DNA from: Aureimonas altamirensis
GTDB taxonomy: Bacteria; Pseudomonadota; Alphaproteobacteria; Rhizobiales; Rhizobiaceae
Length of the DNA: 64,000 bases
NCBI RefSeq assembly: GCF_001463885.1
Contig: NZ_BBWQ01000011.1
Span: forward strand, 62,001 to 126,000
Direction of reading: 5' to 3'
A program made the position numbers and the translations under genes. The notes beneath the pieces were generated by a model. The model searched no databases. It had not been told where the DNA came from and saw nothing but the letters and a program-made list of their open reading frames with translations. Below are positions 8,930 to 17,397 of this stretch, piece by piece. Within the stretch, counting starts at the first letter, position 1. Each line of letters starts with the position of its first letter.

Positions 8930-10819
8930 TTGTCCGCCCACGATACGCCCTTGCATTCGCCCCCCGGAGACGGCCGCAAACGCCGCCTCTTCGGCTGGAC
9001 CTTCGCCGGCGTCGCGGCCGCCATCCTGATCGGCGTCGTTTTTCTTGCCAATTCCAGCCTGTCGCTGAACCTCGAAAACGCCCGCCACGGAATAGAAGAG
9101 CGCCTTGCCGCCCTGACGGGGCGCAGCGTGCAAGTGGATGGCGGCGCCACGTTCCGGCTATTGCCGCGCCCGGTCGTGGAGTTGTCGAACATCCGGATGG
9201 ACAGCGCCGAAGACACGCGGGAGTTGCGCGTAGCGCGCGTCATCGCGCAACTCGATCTCATCGATGCGCTGATCGGGCGAACCGACATTTCCCGCCTGAC
9301 GCTGGTGCGTCCGGAATTTACCGAGGCGGACGAGCGGCCCGCCGCGCCATCGCCATCCGATCCGGCACCGGCCGCCAACGAAGACTTGACCCAGGGCAAC
9401 GCCGCGGACGGCCTGCAGGTGATCGATCTTGCGACACAGACGCTGCGCGCCGTTCTGCAACGGTTCGAAGGGGTCCGCTACATCGAGGTTCGCGACGGGC
9501 TGTTCCGCCCGCAGGGCGATGCGCCCGGCATCAGCAATATCAACCTGGCCTTGCAGTGGGATGGCGGGCGGCAGCCGGCAGAGCTGTCCGGCAGCCTCGT
9601 GTGGAATGGCCAGCCGGCCGACATCAGCCTGGCCGTGGCGTCGCCGGCGGCGTTTCTGGTGGGCGACGAGAGCCAGCTTTCCGCCACCCTGCGTGCGCCG
9701 CCCGTCAGCCTGCGTTTCGACGGGACAGGCGCGGGCGGTACGCCGTTCCAACTGGAGGGACGTCTATCCCTGGAAGCGCCCTCGCTGGCGCGCCTCAGCC
9801 GGTGGATCGGCAGCCCGGGCCTCGCGCTTCCGGATTTCGGCTCCATCGCCCTCGAGACGGATCTGCGGCTGGCCGGGGAGCGTGCCTTCCTGAGCCGCAC
9901 CAGCGTCGGCCTCGACGATATGCGTGCACAAGGCGCCCTTGAAATCGCGATGCTGGCCGGCCGCCCCATGCTTGCGGGCACCCTCGCCTTCGAGAGTTTC
10001 GACTTCGACACGCTGGGAAGCGCGATCGCGCCTCTGCCGCGGAACGTTCTGGACCTGCAGCGGCGAATCCCGCTGCACTTCGTCCGCGACTTCGATCTGG
10101 ATTTGCGTCTTTCGGCAACGCAATCGCAATTGGCCGGCGTCGGCATGAGCGATCTGGCGGCCACGGTAAAATTCGCCTCGGGCAACGCGGTCGTCGATAT
10201 CGGCGATGTTTCCGTCTTCGGAGGGCGCGCGCAGGGACGCGTCTCGCTGGATGCCAATGCGGCCGCGCCCCGCCTGACCGGCACCTATGCGCTGCAGGGC
10301 ATCGAGGCGGCCACACTCGCGCAGCGGCTGTCCGCGGACGATTTGCAGTTGACCGGCGCGGCCACGATCAGCGGTAAGCTGGACCTGCCCGTTCGCAACT
10401 GGGCGGAGATCGCCAACAACAACCGTATCGAGGCGAAGGTGGACATCCGTGCGGGCACGGTGGCCGGAATGCCGCAGGTGGGCGACCTCCAGGAAGGTCA
10501 ACGCACCTATACGTTGCAGCCGGGCGGGCAAGCGACCACCTTCGACACCTTGACCGCGCGGCTGTCCACCGCCGGAAGCTTCCTGCGGGTCGGCAGCTTC
10601 GAGATGGCGGGCTCGGCCGGCCGCATGACGCTTCAGGGCCTCATCGCGCTGGCCGATACATCCGTGTCGCTGGAGGGGCTCTTCGAGCCGGCGGCGGCCG
10701 ATGTCGCAGATGCAAACAGCAACGCCACGTTCACCTCATCGAAACCCATCGAGTTCATATTGAGGGGCGAGTGGCCGAGCCTGGACGTCACCGTGACGCC
10801 GCGCTCCAAGCCGATCTGA
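8930..10819 (+). CDS. AsmA family envelope protein
   Basis: A 629-residue protein with one N-terminal transmembrane segment (about residues 20-40, FAGVAAAILIGVVFLANSS), followed by a long periplasmic region. The start of that region, LTGRSVQVDGGATFRLLPRP, is the AsmA signature, and the C-terminal AsmA repeat region contains SGKLDLPVRNWAEI. AsmA-like proteins form long beta-groove bridges implicated in phospholipid transport to the outer membrane and in envelope homeostasis. The reading frame begins with TTG at 8930; no better ATG precedes the membrane segment. The next gene follows after about 54 bases in the same direction and may share its transcript. Confidence 0.85.
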   Translation: MSAHDTPLHSPPGDGRKRRLFGWTFAGVAAAILIGVVFLANSSLSLNLENARHGIEERLAALTGRSVQVDGGATFRLLPRPVVELSNIRMDSAEDTRELRVARVIAQLDLIDALIGRTDISRLTLVRPEFTEADERPAAPSPSDPAPAANEDLTQGNAADGLQVIDLATQTLRAVLQRFEGVRYIEVRDGLFRPQGDAPGISNINLALQWDGGRQPAELSGSLVWNGQPADISLAVASPAAFLVGDESQLSATLRAPPVSLRFDGTGAGGTPFQLEGRLSLEAPSLARLSRWIGSPGLALPDFGSIALETDLRLAGERAFLSRTSVGLDDMRAQGALEIAMLAGRPMLAGTLAFESFDFDTLGSAIAPLPRNVLDLQRRIPLHFVRDFDLDLRLSATQSQLAGVGMSDLAATVKFASGNAVVDIGDVSVFGGRAQGRVSLDANAAAPRLTGTYALQGIEAATLAQRLSADDLQLTGAATISGKLDLPVRNWAEIANNNRIEAKVDIRAGTVAGMPQVGDLQEGQRTYTLQPGGQATTFDTLTARLSTAGSFLRVGSFEMAGSAGRMTLQGLIALADTSVSLEGLFEPAAADVADANSNATFTSSKPIEFILRGEWPSLDVTVTPRSKPI

Positions 10820-10873
10820 AACGAGACATTCGCCGCCGGACCCGTCTCCGTGCCGCGAGGACGGGTTCGAGAC

Positions 10874-11926
10874 ATGCCGGCAAAAGCGACCTTCGGCTTC
10901 ATCGGGACCATCGCCGTCCTGGCTATCGCGGCATCCGCCCCGGTAGCGCTGGCGGGCCCTTCTGACGATTATCACGCCGCCCTGCAGGGCGTGAGGGCCG
11001 ACGCCTTCAAGCGCCTGGCCGACATCGACGTCAAGGCGATGCTAGGCACGGCGCCCGGAGATGCGCGGCTGCCCGGCAGGCTCTCGATCACCGACATCCC
11101 CGGCAAGGCGGATGCACCATTGGCCAAGGCACGGCGGCTGGCCGGCCAGCTTGCCGCCCAGCGCGGCGCCCGGTCCCTTCCCGCGACCGCGTCCAACCGC
11201 TGGGTTGCGGAACGGGTCCGCACGGATCTGTCCGACTATCTGTCACAGGGCCCCTCACCCTATCTTTGCTCGGGCCTCGACAACTATCTCGGCACCCTGC
11301 GCAGCTACACCAGCCAGCTTGCGGTAACCGACCTGCGGCTGGACGAGGCCGAAGCCTTCCTGGCGCAGTCGGCCCGCGACAACGCCGAGGCGGCCCTCGA
11401 TGCGATGCAGCCGCCGCCTGCACCGCGATATGCGCCGGCCGATCGCCCCGGCATGCAGATCGCCGGGCCGGGCGGCCTGCCATCCATCGATGCCGAGGAA
11501 GAGCAAGGCGACGGTCCGGGCCTTCTGACCTTCGTTGCGTCCAATGCAGTGGCCCGGCCCTCGACCGGCGATTTCGGGCCGGCGGCGCGGCGCCCGCCCA
11601 TGGCGCTGGAAACCCGCGGCGAACTCGAGCGTGCCGCGCGGCGGCTTATCTTCGCGGCGCGGCGCGGCGCTTTCATCGATCTGGACCGGCATGCCGCCAC
11701 GCAGGCGCCGGGGCGCGGCGCGGCAACCTATCTGGCGGTGATCGCGCCGACCTTGTCCTCGGTCACCGACCCGCTCGTGCGCCCGGCGCTGATCAACGCG
11801 CTTGCCGACATCGAGGCGCTGGATATCGTGATGGCGGCGCGCGGCGGCGGGGAAGACCCGGTGGCTGCCGCGCTCGACGAAACCATGAACGCCATACGGG
11901 CAGCCCACGACACGGCCTGTCGATAA
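10874..11926 (+). CDS. Exported protein of unknown function
   Basis: A 350-residue protein beginning with a classical signal peptide (FGFIGTIAVLAIAASAPVALA, probable cleavage after ALA at about residue 27). The mature part is helical, rich in Ala and Arg, with a central proline-rich linker (about residues 175-200) and only two or three cysteines, including one at the extreme C-terminus. I do not recognise a domain. I chose the ATG at 10874 because it gives a standard signal peptide; a GTG 24 bases earlier is also in frame. It follows the asmA-like gene and converges on potI with a nine-base gap. A periplasmic location is inferred from the signal peptide. Confidence 0.7.
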   Translation: MPAKATFGFIGTIAVLAIAASAPVALAGPSDDYHAALQGVRADAFKRLADIDVKAMLGTAPGDARLPGRLSITDIPGKADAPLAKARRLAGQLAAQRGARSLPATASNRWVAERVRTDLSDYLSQGPSPYLCSGLDNYLGTLRSYTSQLAVTDLRLDEAEAFLAQSARDNAEAALDAMQPPPAPRYAPADRPGMQIAGPGGLPSIDAEEEQGDGPGLLTFVASNAVARPSTGDFGPAARRPPMALETRGELERAARRLIFAARRGAFIDLDRHAATQAPGRGAATYLAVIAPTLSSVTDPLVRPALINALADIEALDIVMAARGGGEDPVAAALDETMNAIRAAHDTACR

Positions 11927-11935
11927 AGCTGCGCG

Positions 11936-12781
11936 TCAGCCGGCAGACGAGACGGCCAGACGTTCCGCTTCCTGCGCCAGCTTTTCGTCGCGCAGGCGGC
12001 GCACCTCCTGCCGCTTGGTGACGAGCGAGGCGATGACCACACCTGTCGCCACCACGCCGATCATGATCGTCGATATGGCGTTGATCTCGGGCGTCACGCC
12101 CAGCCTGACCTGACTGTAGATCCGCATGGGCAGTGTGGTGGCGCCGGGGCCGGAGGAGAAGCTGGCGATCACCAGATCGTCCAACGACAGGGTGAAGGCC
12201 AGCATCCAGCCCGCCAGCACAGCCGGCCAGATGACCGGTATGGTCACCAGCAGAAAGGCCTTCAGGGGCGGACATCCAAGGTCCTGTGCCGCCTCCTCGA
12301 GCGAGCGGTCGACGCCGATCAGCCGCGACTGCACCACGACGGCGACGAAGCACATGGAGAAGGTCGTGTGCGCCAGTGTGACCGACCAGAACCCCCTGTC
12401 GAAATTGATGGCCACGAACAGCAGCAGCAGCGACAGGCCGGTGATGACTTCCGGCATCACCAGCGGCGCCGCCACCATGCCGGAGAACAGCAGCCTGCCG
12501 CGGAAATTGCCGTAGCGCACCATGGCCATAGCCGCCAGCGTGCCCAGGATGGTGGCGATGGTGGCCGACAGGATACCGACGCGCAACGTGATGAAGGCCG
12601 CATCGACGAACAGGCTGTTGCCCGCCAGCGCCGCGTACCAGCGCGTGGAAAAGCCGCCCCATACGGTGACAAGCTGCGATGCGTTGAAGGAATAGACCAC
12701 CAGCAGCACGATCGGCAGATAGAGGAAGGCGAAGCCGACCACCAGCGACACGATATTGAAGGGCGACAGCCGACCGCTCAT
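11936..12781 (-). CDS. potI: Polyamine ABC transporter permease (PotI type)
   Basis: A 281-residue inner-membrane permease of the putrescine/spermidine importer. About six hydrophobic segments are visible, starting with SLVVGFAFLYLPIVLLVVYSF, and the EAA loop that docks on the ATPase is EEAAQDLGCPPLKAFLLVTI. The start ATG overlaps the stop of the upstream potH-like gene (ATGA), which both fixes the start and implies translational coupling. Gene order on the minus strand is binding protein, ATPase, permease, permease, matching potFGHI. Confidence 0.93.
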   Translation of the reverse strand: MSGRLSPFNIVSLVVGFAFLYLPIVLLVVYSFNASQLVTVWGGFSTRWYAALAGNSLFVDAAFITLRVGILSATIATILGTLAAMAMVRYGNFRGRLLFSGMVAAPLVMPEVITGLSLLLLFVAINFDRGFWSVTLAHTTFSMCFVAVVVQSRLIGVDRSLEEAAQDLGCPPLKAFLLVTIPVIWPAVLAGWMLAFTLSLDDLVIASFSSGPGATTLPMRIYSQVRLGVTPEINAISTIMIGVVATGVVIASLVTKRQEVRRLRDEKLAQEAERLAVSSAG

Positions 12782-13704
12782 GTCAGGCTCCGGGCCTGGA
12801 TCTTCTGAAAGATCATGATGGGAACCACCAGCACGAGAAGCAGCAGGACGGCCACGGCCGACGCGACCGGCCAGTCCCGGTTGATGAAGAACTCGTCCCA
12901 AAGGACCTTGCCGATCATCAGCGTCTGGGAGCCGCCGAGAAGATCGGGAATGACGAACTCGCCCACCGCCGGAATGAAGACCAGGAACGACCCGGCGACG
13001 ACGCCGGGCAGCGACAGCGGGAAGGTGATCTTCCAGAACGCCCAGAAGGGCGGGCAGCCAAGATCGTTCGCCGCCTCGACCAGCCGGTGGTCCATCCGCT
13101 CCAGGCTCGCATAGATGGGCAGAACCATGAACGGCAGATAGGAATAGACGATGCCGATATAGACGGCGGTCTCGGTGTTCAGGAGGTTCAGTGGTTGCGA
13201 GACGATACCCGTCCACAGCAGGAACTGGTTGAGGTAGCCCTCGCCTCGCAGGATGCCGATCCACGCATAGACGCGGATCAGAAAGCTCGTCCAGAACGGC
13301 AGGATGACCAGCATCAGGAGGATGGGGCGAAGGCTGCCCGATGCGCGGGCCATGCCATAGGCCAGCGGATAGCCGACCGCCAGGGCGAGGACGGTAGACA
13401 CGAAGGCGATGCGCAGGCTGGACAGATAGGCGTTGATGTAAAGCGGATCGCCGCCCAGCCACAGATAGTTTTCGAAGGACAGGTCACGCAAAGCCTGCCA
13501 ACTGGCCGAAAGGTCGGTCAGGTCGAAGGTCGGCAGATAGGGCGGCTGGGCGATCGCCGTTTCCGACAGCGAAATCTTGAATACGATCAGGAAGGGAATG
13601 AGGAACAGCGCGATGAGCCACAGATAGGGGATGCCGATCACCCCTGCCCTGAACCAGCCGCCCGAACCCGCCTTCTTGTCGCCGCCCCTTGTTTCAGCCG
13701 CCAT
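12778..13704 (-). CDS. potH: Polyamine ABC transporter permease (PotH type)
   Basis: A 308-residue inner-membrane permease partnering PotI. The first membrane segment is preceded by a basic N-terminus, and the segment IPYLWLIALFLIPFLIVFKI is followed by a long periplasmic loop, typical of PotB/PotH. The EAA loop reads VEAANDLGCPPFWAFWKITF. It begins nine bases after the ATPase stop codon and ends in a four-base overlap with potI, so the cluster is a single operon. Confidence 0.93.
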   Translation of the reverse strand: MAAETRGGDKKAGSGGWFRAGVIGIPYLWLIALFLIPFLIVFKISLSETAIAQPPYLPTFDLTDLSASWQALRDLSFENYLWLGGDPLYINAYLSSLRIAFVSTVLALAVGYPLAYGMARASGSLRPILLMLVILPFWTSFLIRVYAWIGILRGEGYLNQFLLWTGIVSQPLNLLNTETAVYIGIVYSYLPFMVLPIYASLERMDHRLVEAANDLGCPPFWAFWKITFPLSLPGVVAGSFLVFIPAVGEFVIPDLLGGSQTLMIGKVLWDEFFINRDWPVASAVAVLLLLVLVVPIMIFQKIQARSLT

Positions 13705-13713
13705 GCCGCGCCC

Positions 13714-14865
13714 TCATGCCGACAGGATGACGCCGGCATCGGCGGGGAAGGAAAGATAGACTTCCTCATCCCAGCCGATCTGCTCCGGCGCAACGCGGAA
13801 GGCGTTCATGACGGTCGCCCGCATGATCGTGCCGCTATCGAGCTTGACGTTGAACAGCGTCACATCCCCCAGATAGGCGATGTCCCAGACCGTCCCCTTC
13901 ATGACGTTGGCCGCGCCGGCATCCGGCGGGCGGCGGCTGAGGGTGATCTTTTCCGGCCGCACCGCCAGTGCGGCAGCCGCCCCCTTTGCCAGGTTCGGCG
14001 CACCGTCCACCGTCAGGATGCCGCCTTCGGCCGCAAGGCGCAGCCTGTCGCCGGAGATGTCTTCCACCGTTCCCTCGACGATCGAGACATTGCCGATGAA
14101 GTCCGCCACGTATCGCGAGTTCGGGGCCTCGTACAGGATGGCCGGCGTCGCCACCTGCTCGATCCGGCCGGCGCGCATCACGGCGATCCGGTCCGACATG
14201 GTCATCGCCTCTTCCTGGTCGTGGGTGACGATCACGAAGGTCAGGCCTAGCTCCTGCTGCAGGTCCATCAGCTCGAACTGTGTTTCCTCGCGCAGTTTCT
14301 TGTCGAGCGCGCCGAGCGGCTCGTCGAGAAGCAGCACCTTGGGCTTCTTGGCAAGCGAGCGGGCCAGCGCCACGCGCTGCTGCTGGCCGCCCGAAAGCTG
14401 CTGCGGCTTGCGCTTTGCATAGGGTGTCAGCTTCACCAGCCGCAGCATTTCGGCAACCCGGTCGGCAATCTCCGAGCGCGCCATGCCGTCCTGCTTCAGG
14501 CCGAAGGCGATGTTCTTCTCGACGCTCATATGCGGAAACAGAGCGTAGGACTGGAACATCATGTTGAGCGGCCGCCGGTAGGGCGGAACGCCGGTCAGGC
14601 TCTGCCCCCCCAAGCGGATATCGCCGGAGGTCGGCGTCTCGAACCCGGCCAGCATCCGCAGAAGGGTGGACTTGCCGCACCCCGACGGCCCCAGCAGCGC
14701 GAAGAATTCACGCGTGTAGACGTTGAGGCTCAGATCGTCCACGGCGTTGAAGTCGCCGAAGGTGCGCACCACCCGGTCGAACTCGATCAGTGGTTTTGCC
14801 GTGGGGTCGTTCCACGGATCGAAGTTCCGCCGGATGCTTCCGAGCGATTTGAGCGCCGTCGCCAT
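13714..14865 (-). CDS. potG: Polyamine ABC transporter ATP-binding protein (PotG type)
   Basis: A 383-residue ATPase that powers the importer. Walker A GPSGCGKST, the Q-loop region MFQSYALFPHM, signature LSGGQQQRVALARS, Walker B VLLLDEPLGALD and the switch VTHDQEEAM are intact, followed by a C-terminal TOBE domain (about residues 290-380), as expected for PotA/PotG. I chose the ATG at 14865, which gives a family-typical N-terminal extension of about 25 residues before LIEFDRVVRTFG; the frame remains open upstream in non-family sequence. It lies 26 bases downstream of the binding-protein gene. Confidence 0.94.
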   Translation of the reverse strand: MATALKSLGSIRRNFDPWNDPTAKPLIEFDRVVRTFGDFNAVDDLSLNVYTREFFALLGPSGCGKSTLLRMLAGFETPTSGDIRLGGQSLTGVPPYRRPLNMMFQSYALFPHMSVEKNIAFGLKQDGMARSEIADRVAEMLRLVKLTPYAKRKPQQLSGGQQQRVALARSLAKKPKVLLLDEPLGALDKKLREETQFELMDLQQELGLTFVIVTHDQEEAMTMSDRIAVMRAGRIEQVATPAILYEAPNSRYVADFIGNVSIVEGTVEDISGDRLRLAAEGGILTVDGAPNLAKGAAAALAVRPEKITLSRRPPDAGAANVMKGTVWDIAYLGDVTLFNVKLDSGTIMRATVMNAFRVAPEQIGWDEEVYLSFPADAGVILSA

Positions 14866-14891
14866 GATCGAACAGAGCCTCGCCGTCGCGT

Positions 14892-15995
14892 CTACTGTCC
14901 GGTCCGAACGGTGGTGAAGGCGCGCGTCACCAGACGTTGCGCCCGGGCATCGTAGGGCAGCTTGATGTACAGCTTTTCCAGGGTCGCCTCGTCCGGGTAG
15001 ACGGCCGGATCGCCGAAGATTTCCGGATCGATCAGCTTCTGCGAGGCGAGATTGCCGTTGGCATAGACGACATAGTCGGTGGCGCGCGCGATCACTTCGG
15101 GGCGCATCATGTAATTGATGAATGTGTGGGCGGCTTCGACGTGCGGCGCATCCGTCGGAATGGCCATCTGGTCGAACCACATCATCGCGCCTTCCTTGGG
15201 GATGGAATAGCCGATCTCGACGCCGGCCCCGGCCTCTTCCGCCCGGTCACGCGCCTGGAAGATATCGCCGGAGAAGCCCACCGCCACGCAGATGTCGCCA
15301 TTGGCCAGCGCGTTGATGTATTCCGACGAATGGAACTTGCGGATGAAAGGCCGCACCTTGAGCAAAAGGTCGGTCGCCTTCTGGATGTCCTCGGCAGACG
15401 CCGCATCCGGGTTGACGCCCAGATAGTTCAGGGCCGCGGGGATGATCTCGCCGGGCGAATCCAGCATGTCGATACCGCATGACGCCAGCTTTTCGGCATA
15501 TTGCGGATCGAAGACGAGCGCCCAGCTATCCAGCGGCGCATCGGGCAGGGCCTCGGCGACCTTGGCCGTGTTGTACCCGATGCCCGTGGTGCCCCACATG
15601 TAGTTGACCGAGTAGGCGTTATCGGGATCGAAGGCCGCGACACGCTCCTGGATCATCGGCCACATGTTGCCGAGATTGGTCAGCTTGGACGGGTCCAGCT
15701 TCTGGTACACGCCCGCCTGGATCTGCCGCGCCAGATATTCGGCCGAGGGCACCACGATGTCGTAGCCGCTGCCGCCCGCCAGCATCCGGGTTTCCAGGAT
15801 CTCGTTGGAATCATACGTGTCGTAGACGACGCGGATGCCCGTTTCCTTGGTGAAGTCCTCGATGATCGTCGGGTCGATATAATCCGACCAGTTGTAGATG
15901 TTGAGCTGCTGCTGAGCGGCAGCCTGCCCGGTCAGGGCAGTGAATGCGGCGAGGGCGACGAGGCTGCAAGTGGAACGGTTGGGCAAGATCTGCAT
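14892..15995 (-). CDS. potF: Putrescine/spermidine-binding periplasmic protein (PotF type)
   Basis: A 367-residue extracytoplasmic solute-binding protein. The signal peptide has the core SLVALAAFTALTGQAAA, and the mature protein begins with the diagnostic LNIYNWSDYIDP. Further PotD/PotF features are YDTYDSNEILETRML, SVNYMWGTTGIGYN and the C-terminal LPYDARAQRLVTRAFT. Acidic and aromatic residues in these segments normally line the polyamine pocket. It is the first gene of the minus-strand potFGHI operon. The polyamine catabolic genes puuA/puuB at 20.7-23.5 kb suggest that putrescine is the physiological cargo. Confidence 0.94.
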   Translation of the reverse strand: MQILPNRSTCSLVALAAFTALTGQAAAQQQLNIYNWSDYIDPTIIEDFTKETGIRVVYDTYDSNEILETRMLAGGSGYDIVVPSAEYLARQIQAGVYQKLDPSKLTNLGNMWPMIQERVAAFDPDNAYSVNYMWGTTGIGYNTAKVAEALPDAPLDSWALVFDPQYAEKLASCGIDMLDSPGEIIPAALNYLGVNPDAASAEDIQKATDLLLKVRPFIRKFHSSEYINALANGDICVAVGFSGDIFQARDRAEEAGAGVEIGYSIPKEGAMMWFDQMAIPTDAPHVEAAHTFINYMMRPEVIARATDYVVYANGNLASQKLIDPEIFGDPAVYPDEATLEKLYIKLPYDARAQRLVTRAFTTVRTGQ

Positions 15996-16023
15996 CTCCT
16001 GAAGTCACGCGACGGGGCCGGAT

Positions 16024-16048
16024 GCCCGACTATTTCCGAGAGTCGGGC
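16024..16048 (-). terminator. Hairpin between the GNAT gene and the pot operon
   Basis: A perfect eight-base inverted repeat GCCCGACT / AGTCGGGC with a nine-base loop lies 28 bases past the GNAT stop and just upstream of potF. There is no T-run on the minus strand. It may attenuate read-through into the pot operon or sit in its leader. Confidence 0.4.
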
Positions 16049-16075
16049 CTTTGGGTAGCCCCTAACTGGACAAGA

Positions 16076-16588
16076 TCACAAGCGGTTGTCGCGCTGCATA
16101 TAAATCGCATCGGGCCCATAGGCCGCGAGCTTGGCGCCGATTGCCGCGTCGTCGATGGCGGCAAAGCCGAAGCGGGCCCAGAAGGGCCCCGTCCCGTACA
16201 CCGAGATCAGCGTCGTCACCGGAAAGCGCGCCGCGATGCCGAGCAGCCTGTCGATGCCCTGCCGCGCCTCTCCCCGCCCCCGTCGCTCCGGCGCAACGAC
16301 GACGTCGTGGATGTAGAAGGCGTCCGCCGACGGCTCCAGCCGGTCGAGGATCGTGTCCAGCGGCGGCGGCGACAGCCGCTCGATCGGGTGTGCGACGCCA
16401 TAGCCGACGATCGCCGCGCCGGTATCCAGCACGATGGCCCCGTCCGCAAACAGCCCGATGCGGTTGCGGAACACCTCCGGCCGTTCCGGCAGGCCAGGAT
16501 GCACCCTGTCGGCCAGTGCGGTGACGGCGGCCACGTCATGGTCCGCCATCGCGCGCCATCGCGCCTGATCCATCGTCGTGTCGTTCAT
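16076..16588 (-). CDS. GNAT family N-acetyltransferase
   Basis: A 170-residue GCN5-related acetyltransferase. The core strand and acetyl-CoA loop are visible as FYIHDVVVAPERRGRGEARQ, where the R/Q-x-x-G-x-G/A pattern is RRGRGEA. The later VYGTGPFWARFGFAA is the usual beta5-alpha4 region. Its ATG overlaps the stop of the hydroxylase gene upstream (ATGA), so the two are probably translated together. Another in-frame ATG lies 15 bases further in. The acceptor substrate is not predictable. Confidence 0.85.
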   Translation of the reverse strand: MNDTTMDQARWRAMADHDVAAVTALADRVHPGLPERPEVFRNRIGLFADGAIVLDTGAAIVGYGVAHPIERLSPPPLDTILDRLEPSADAFYIHDVVVAPERRGRGEARQGIDRLLGIAARFPVTTLISVYGTGPFWARFGFAAIDDAAIGAKLAAYGPDAIYMQRDNRL

Positions 16589-17325
16589 CGGTGCTTCTGT
16601 CCCGCTCCGTAGAAGATCTTCTCCCACGCCTTGTGGGCCTTGTAGCCTTCGCGGATGAAGGGGGTAAACACGGCCATGTTCAGGACGGCCTTGTTGGTGA
16701 GGCGCCCGGGAAACCGCAGCGGCTTCTCGAAATCGACAAACAGCACCACGCGCACCTTGTCGGAGTGGTTCCACGCCTCGTGCTCGTAGGCATCGTCGAA
16801 GATGAGCGCCTTGCCTTCCTGCCAGTGGCAAAGCGTATCGGCAACGCGGATTGCAATCTTGTCGGGCTCGTCCGGAACGATCAGGCCGAGGTGGAAGCGC
16901 AGCACGCCATTATACGGCCCGCGATGCGGCGGCAGATGCTTGCCCGGCTCGAAGATCGAGAACATGGCCGATTTCATCCCGGGAATTTTCTGCAGGATGC
17001 GCCAGGTCTGCGGGCATTGGCGGATCGCCTCCTCCGACTTGATGCCGTAGCCGCACAGGAAGAAGGTCTTCCAGTTCTGGTCGGAGGAGATCGAGCGCAC
17101 CTCCGAGGAAATCTCGTGGAAGGCGGGCAGCTCTCCCTTGCGGGTCAGGACGGCATCCAGTTCCTTGCGGATAAGGGGCCATTCGGCCTCCACCTCCGCT
17201 GCCCATGGAAAGACGGCGTTGTCATAGACCGGCGGGTTACCGAGCGTGGCGCTGGACAGGTTCCATGCCTCCGCGCCGTCCACCACCTTCTGCACCGCCC
17301 GCGCGACGAAGCCCTGCCGGCTCAT
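16585..17325 (-). CDS. Aspartyl/asparaginyl beta-hydroxylase domain protein (LpxO-like)
   Basis: A 246-residue Fe(II)/2-oxoglutarate dioxygenase of the aspartyl/asparaginyl beta-hydroxylase family, to which the lipid A hydroxylase LpxO belongs. The metal ligands are probably the His in LPPHRGPYNG and the His in DDAYEHEAWNHS; the Arg in the KVRVVLFVDF strand would bind 2-oxoglutarate. Unlike enterobacterial LpxO there is no obvious N-terminal membrane segment, so the lipid A substrate is a guess from family membership. I chose the ATG at 17325 because GGAAG lies six bases upstream; the frame is open to a GTG at 17391. It is coupled to the GNAT gene by a four-base overlap. Confidence 0.85.
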   Translation of the reverse strand: MSRQGFVARAVQKVVDGAEAWNLSSATLGNPPVYDNAVFPWAAEVEAEWPLIRKELDAVLTRKGELPAFHEISSEVRSISSDQNWKTFFLCGYGIKSEEAIRQCPQTWRILQKIPGMKSAMFSIFEPGKHLPPHRGPYNGVLRFHLGLIVPDEPDKIAIRVADTLCHWQEGKALIFDDAYEHEAWNHSDKVRVVLFVDFEKPLRFPGRLTNKAVLNMAVFTPFIREGYKAHKAWEKIFYGAGQKHR

Positions 17326-17397
17326 CGTATCTTCCAGGCCCTCTGTCTTCGCTTTCTGGGATGACCCGCTCCGCATATCCACCGGCGACACTCCTAC

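Noticed and set aside
14892-16075. Polyamine or other riboswitch upstream of the pot operon
   Set aside because: Only a simple hairpin is present in the 80-base gap; nothing resembles a known aptamer.
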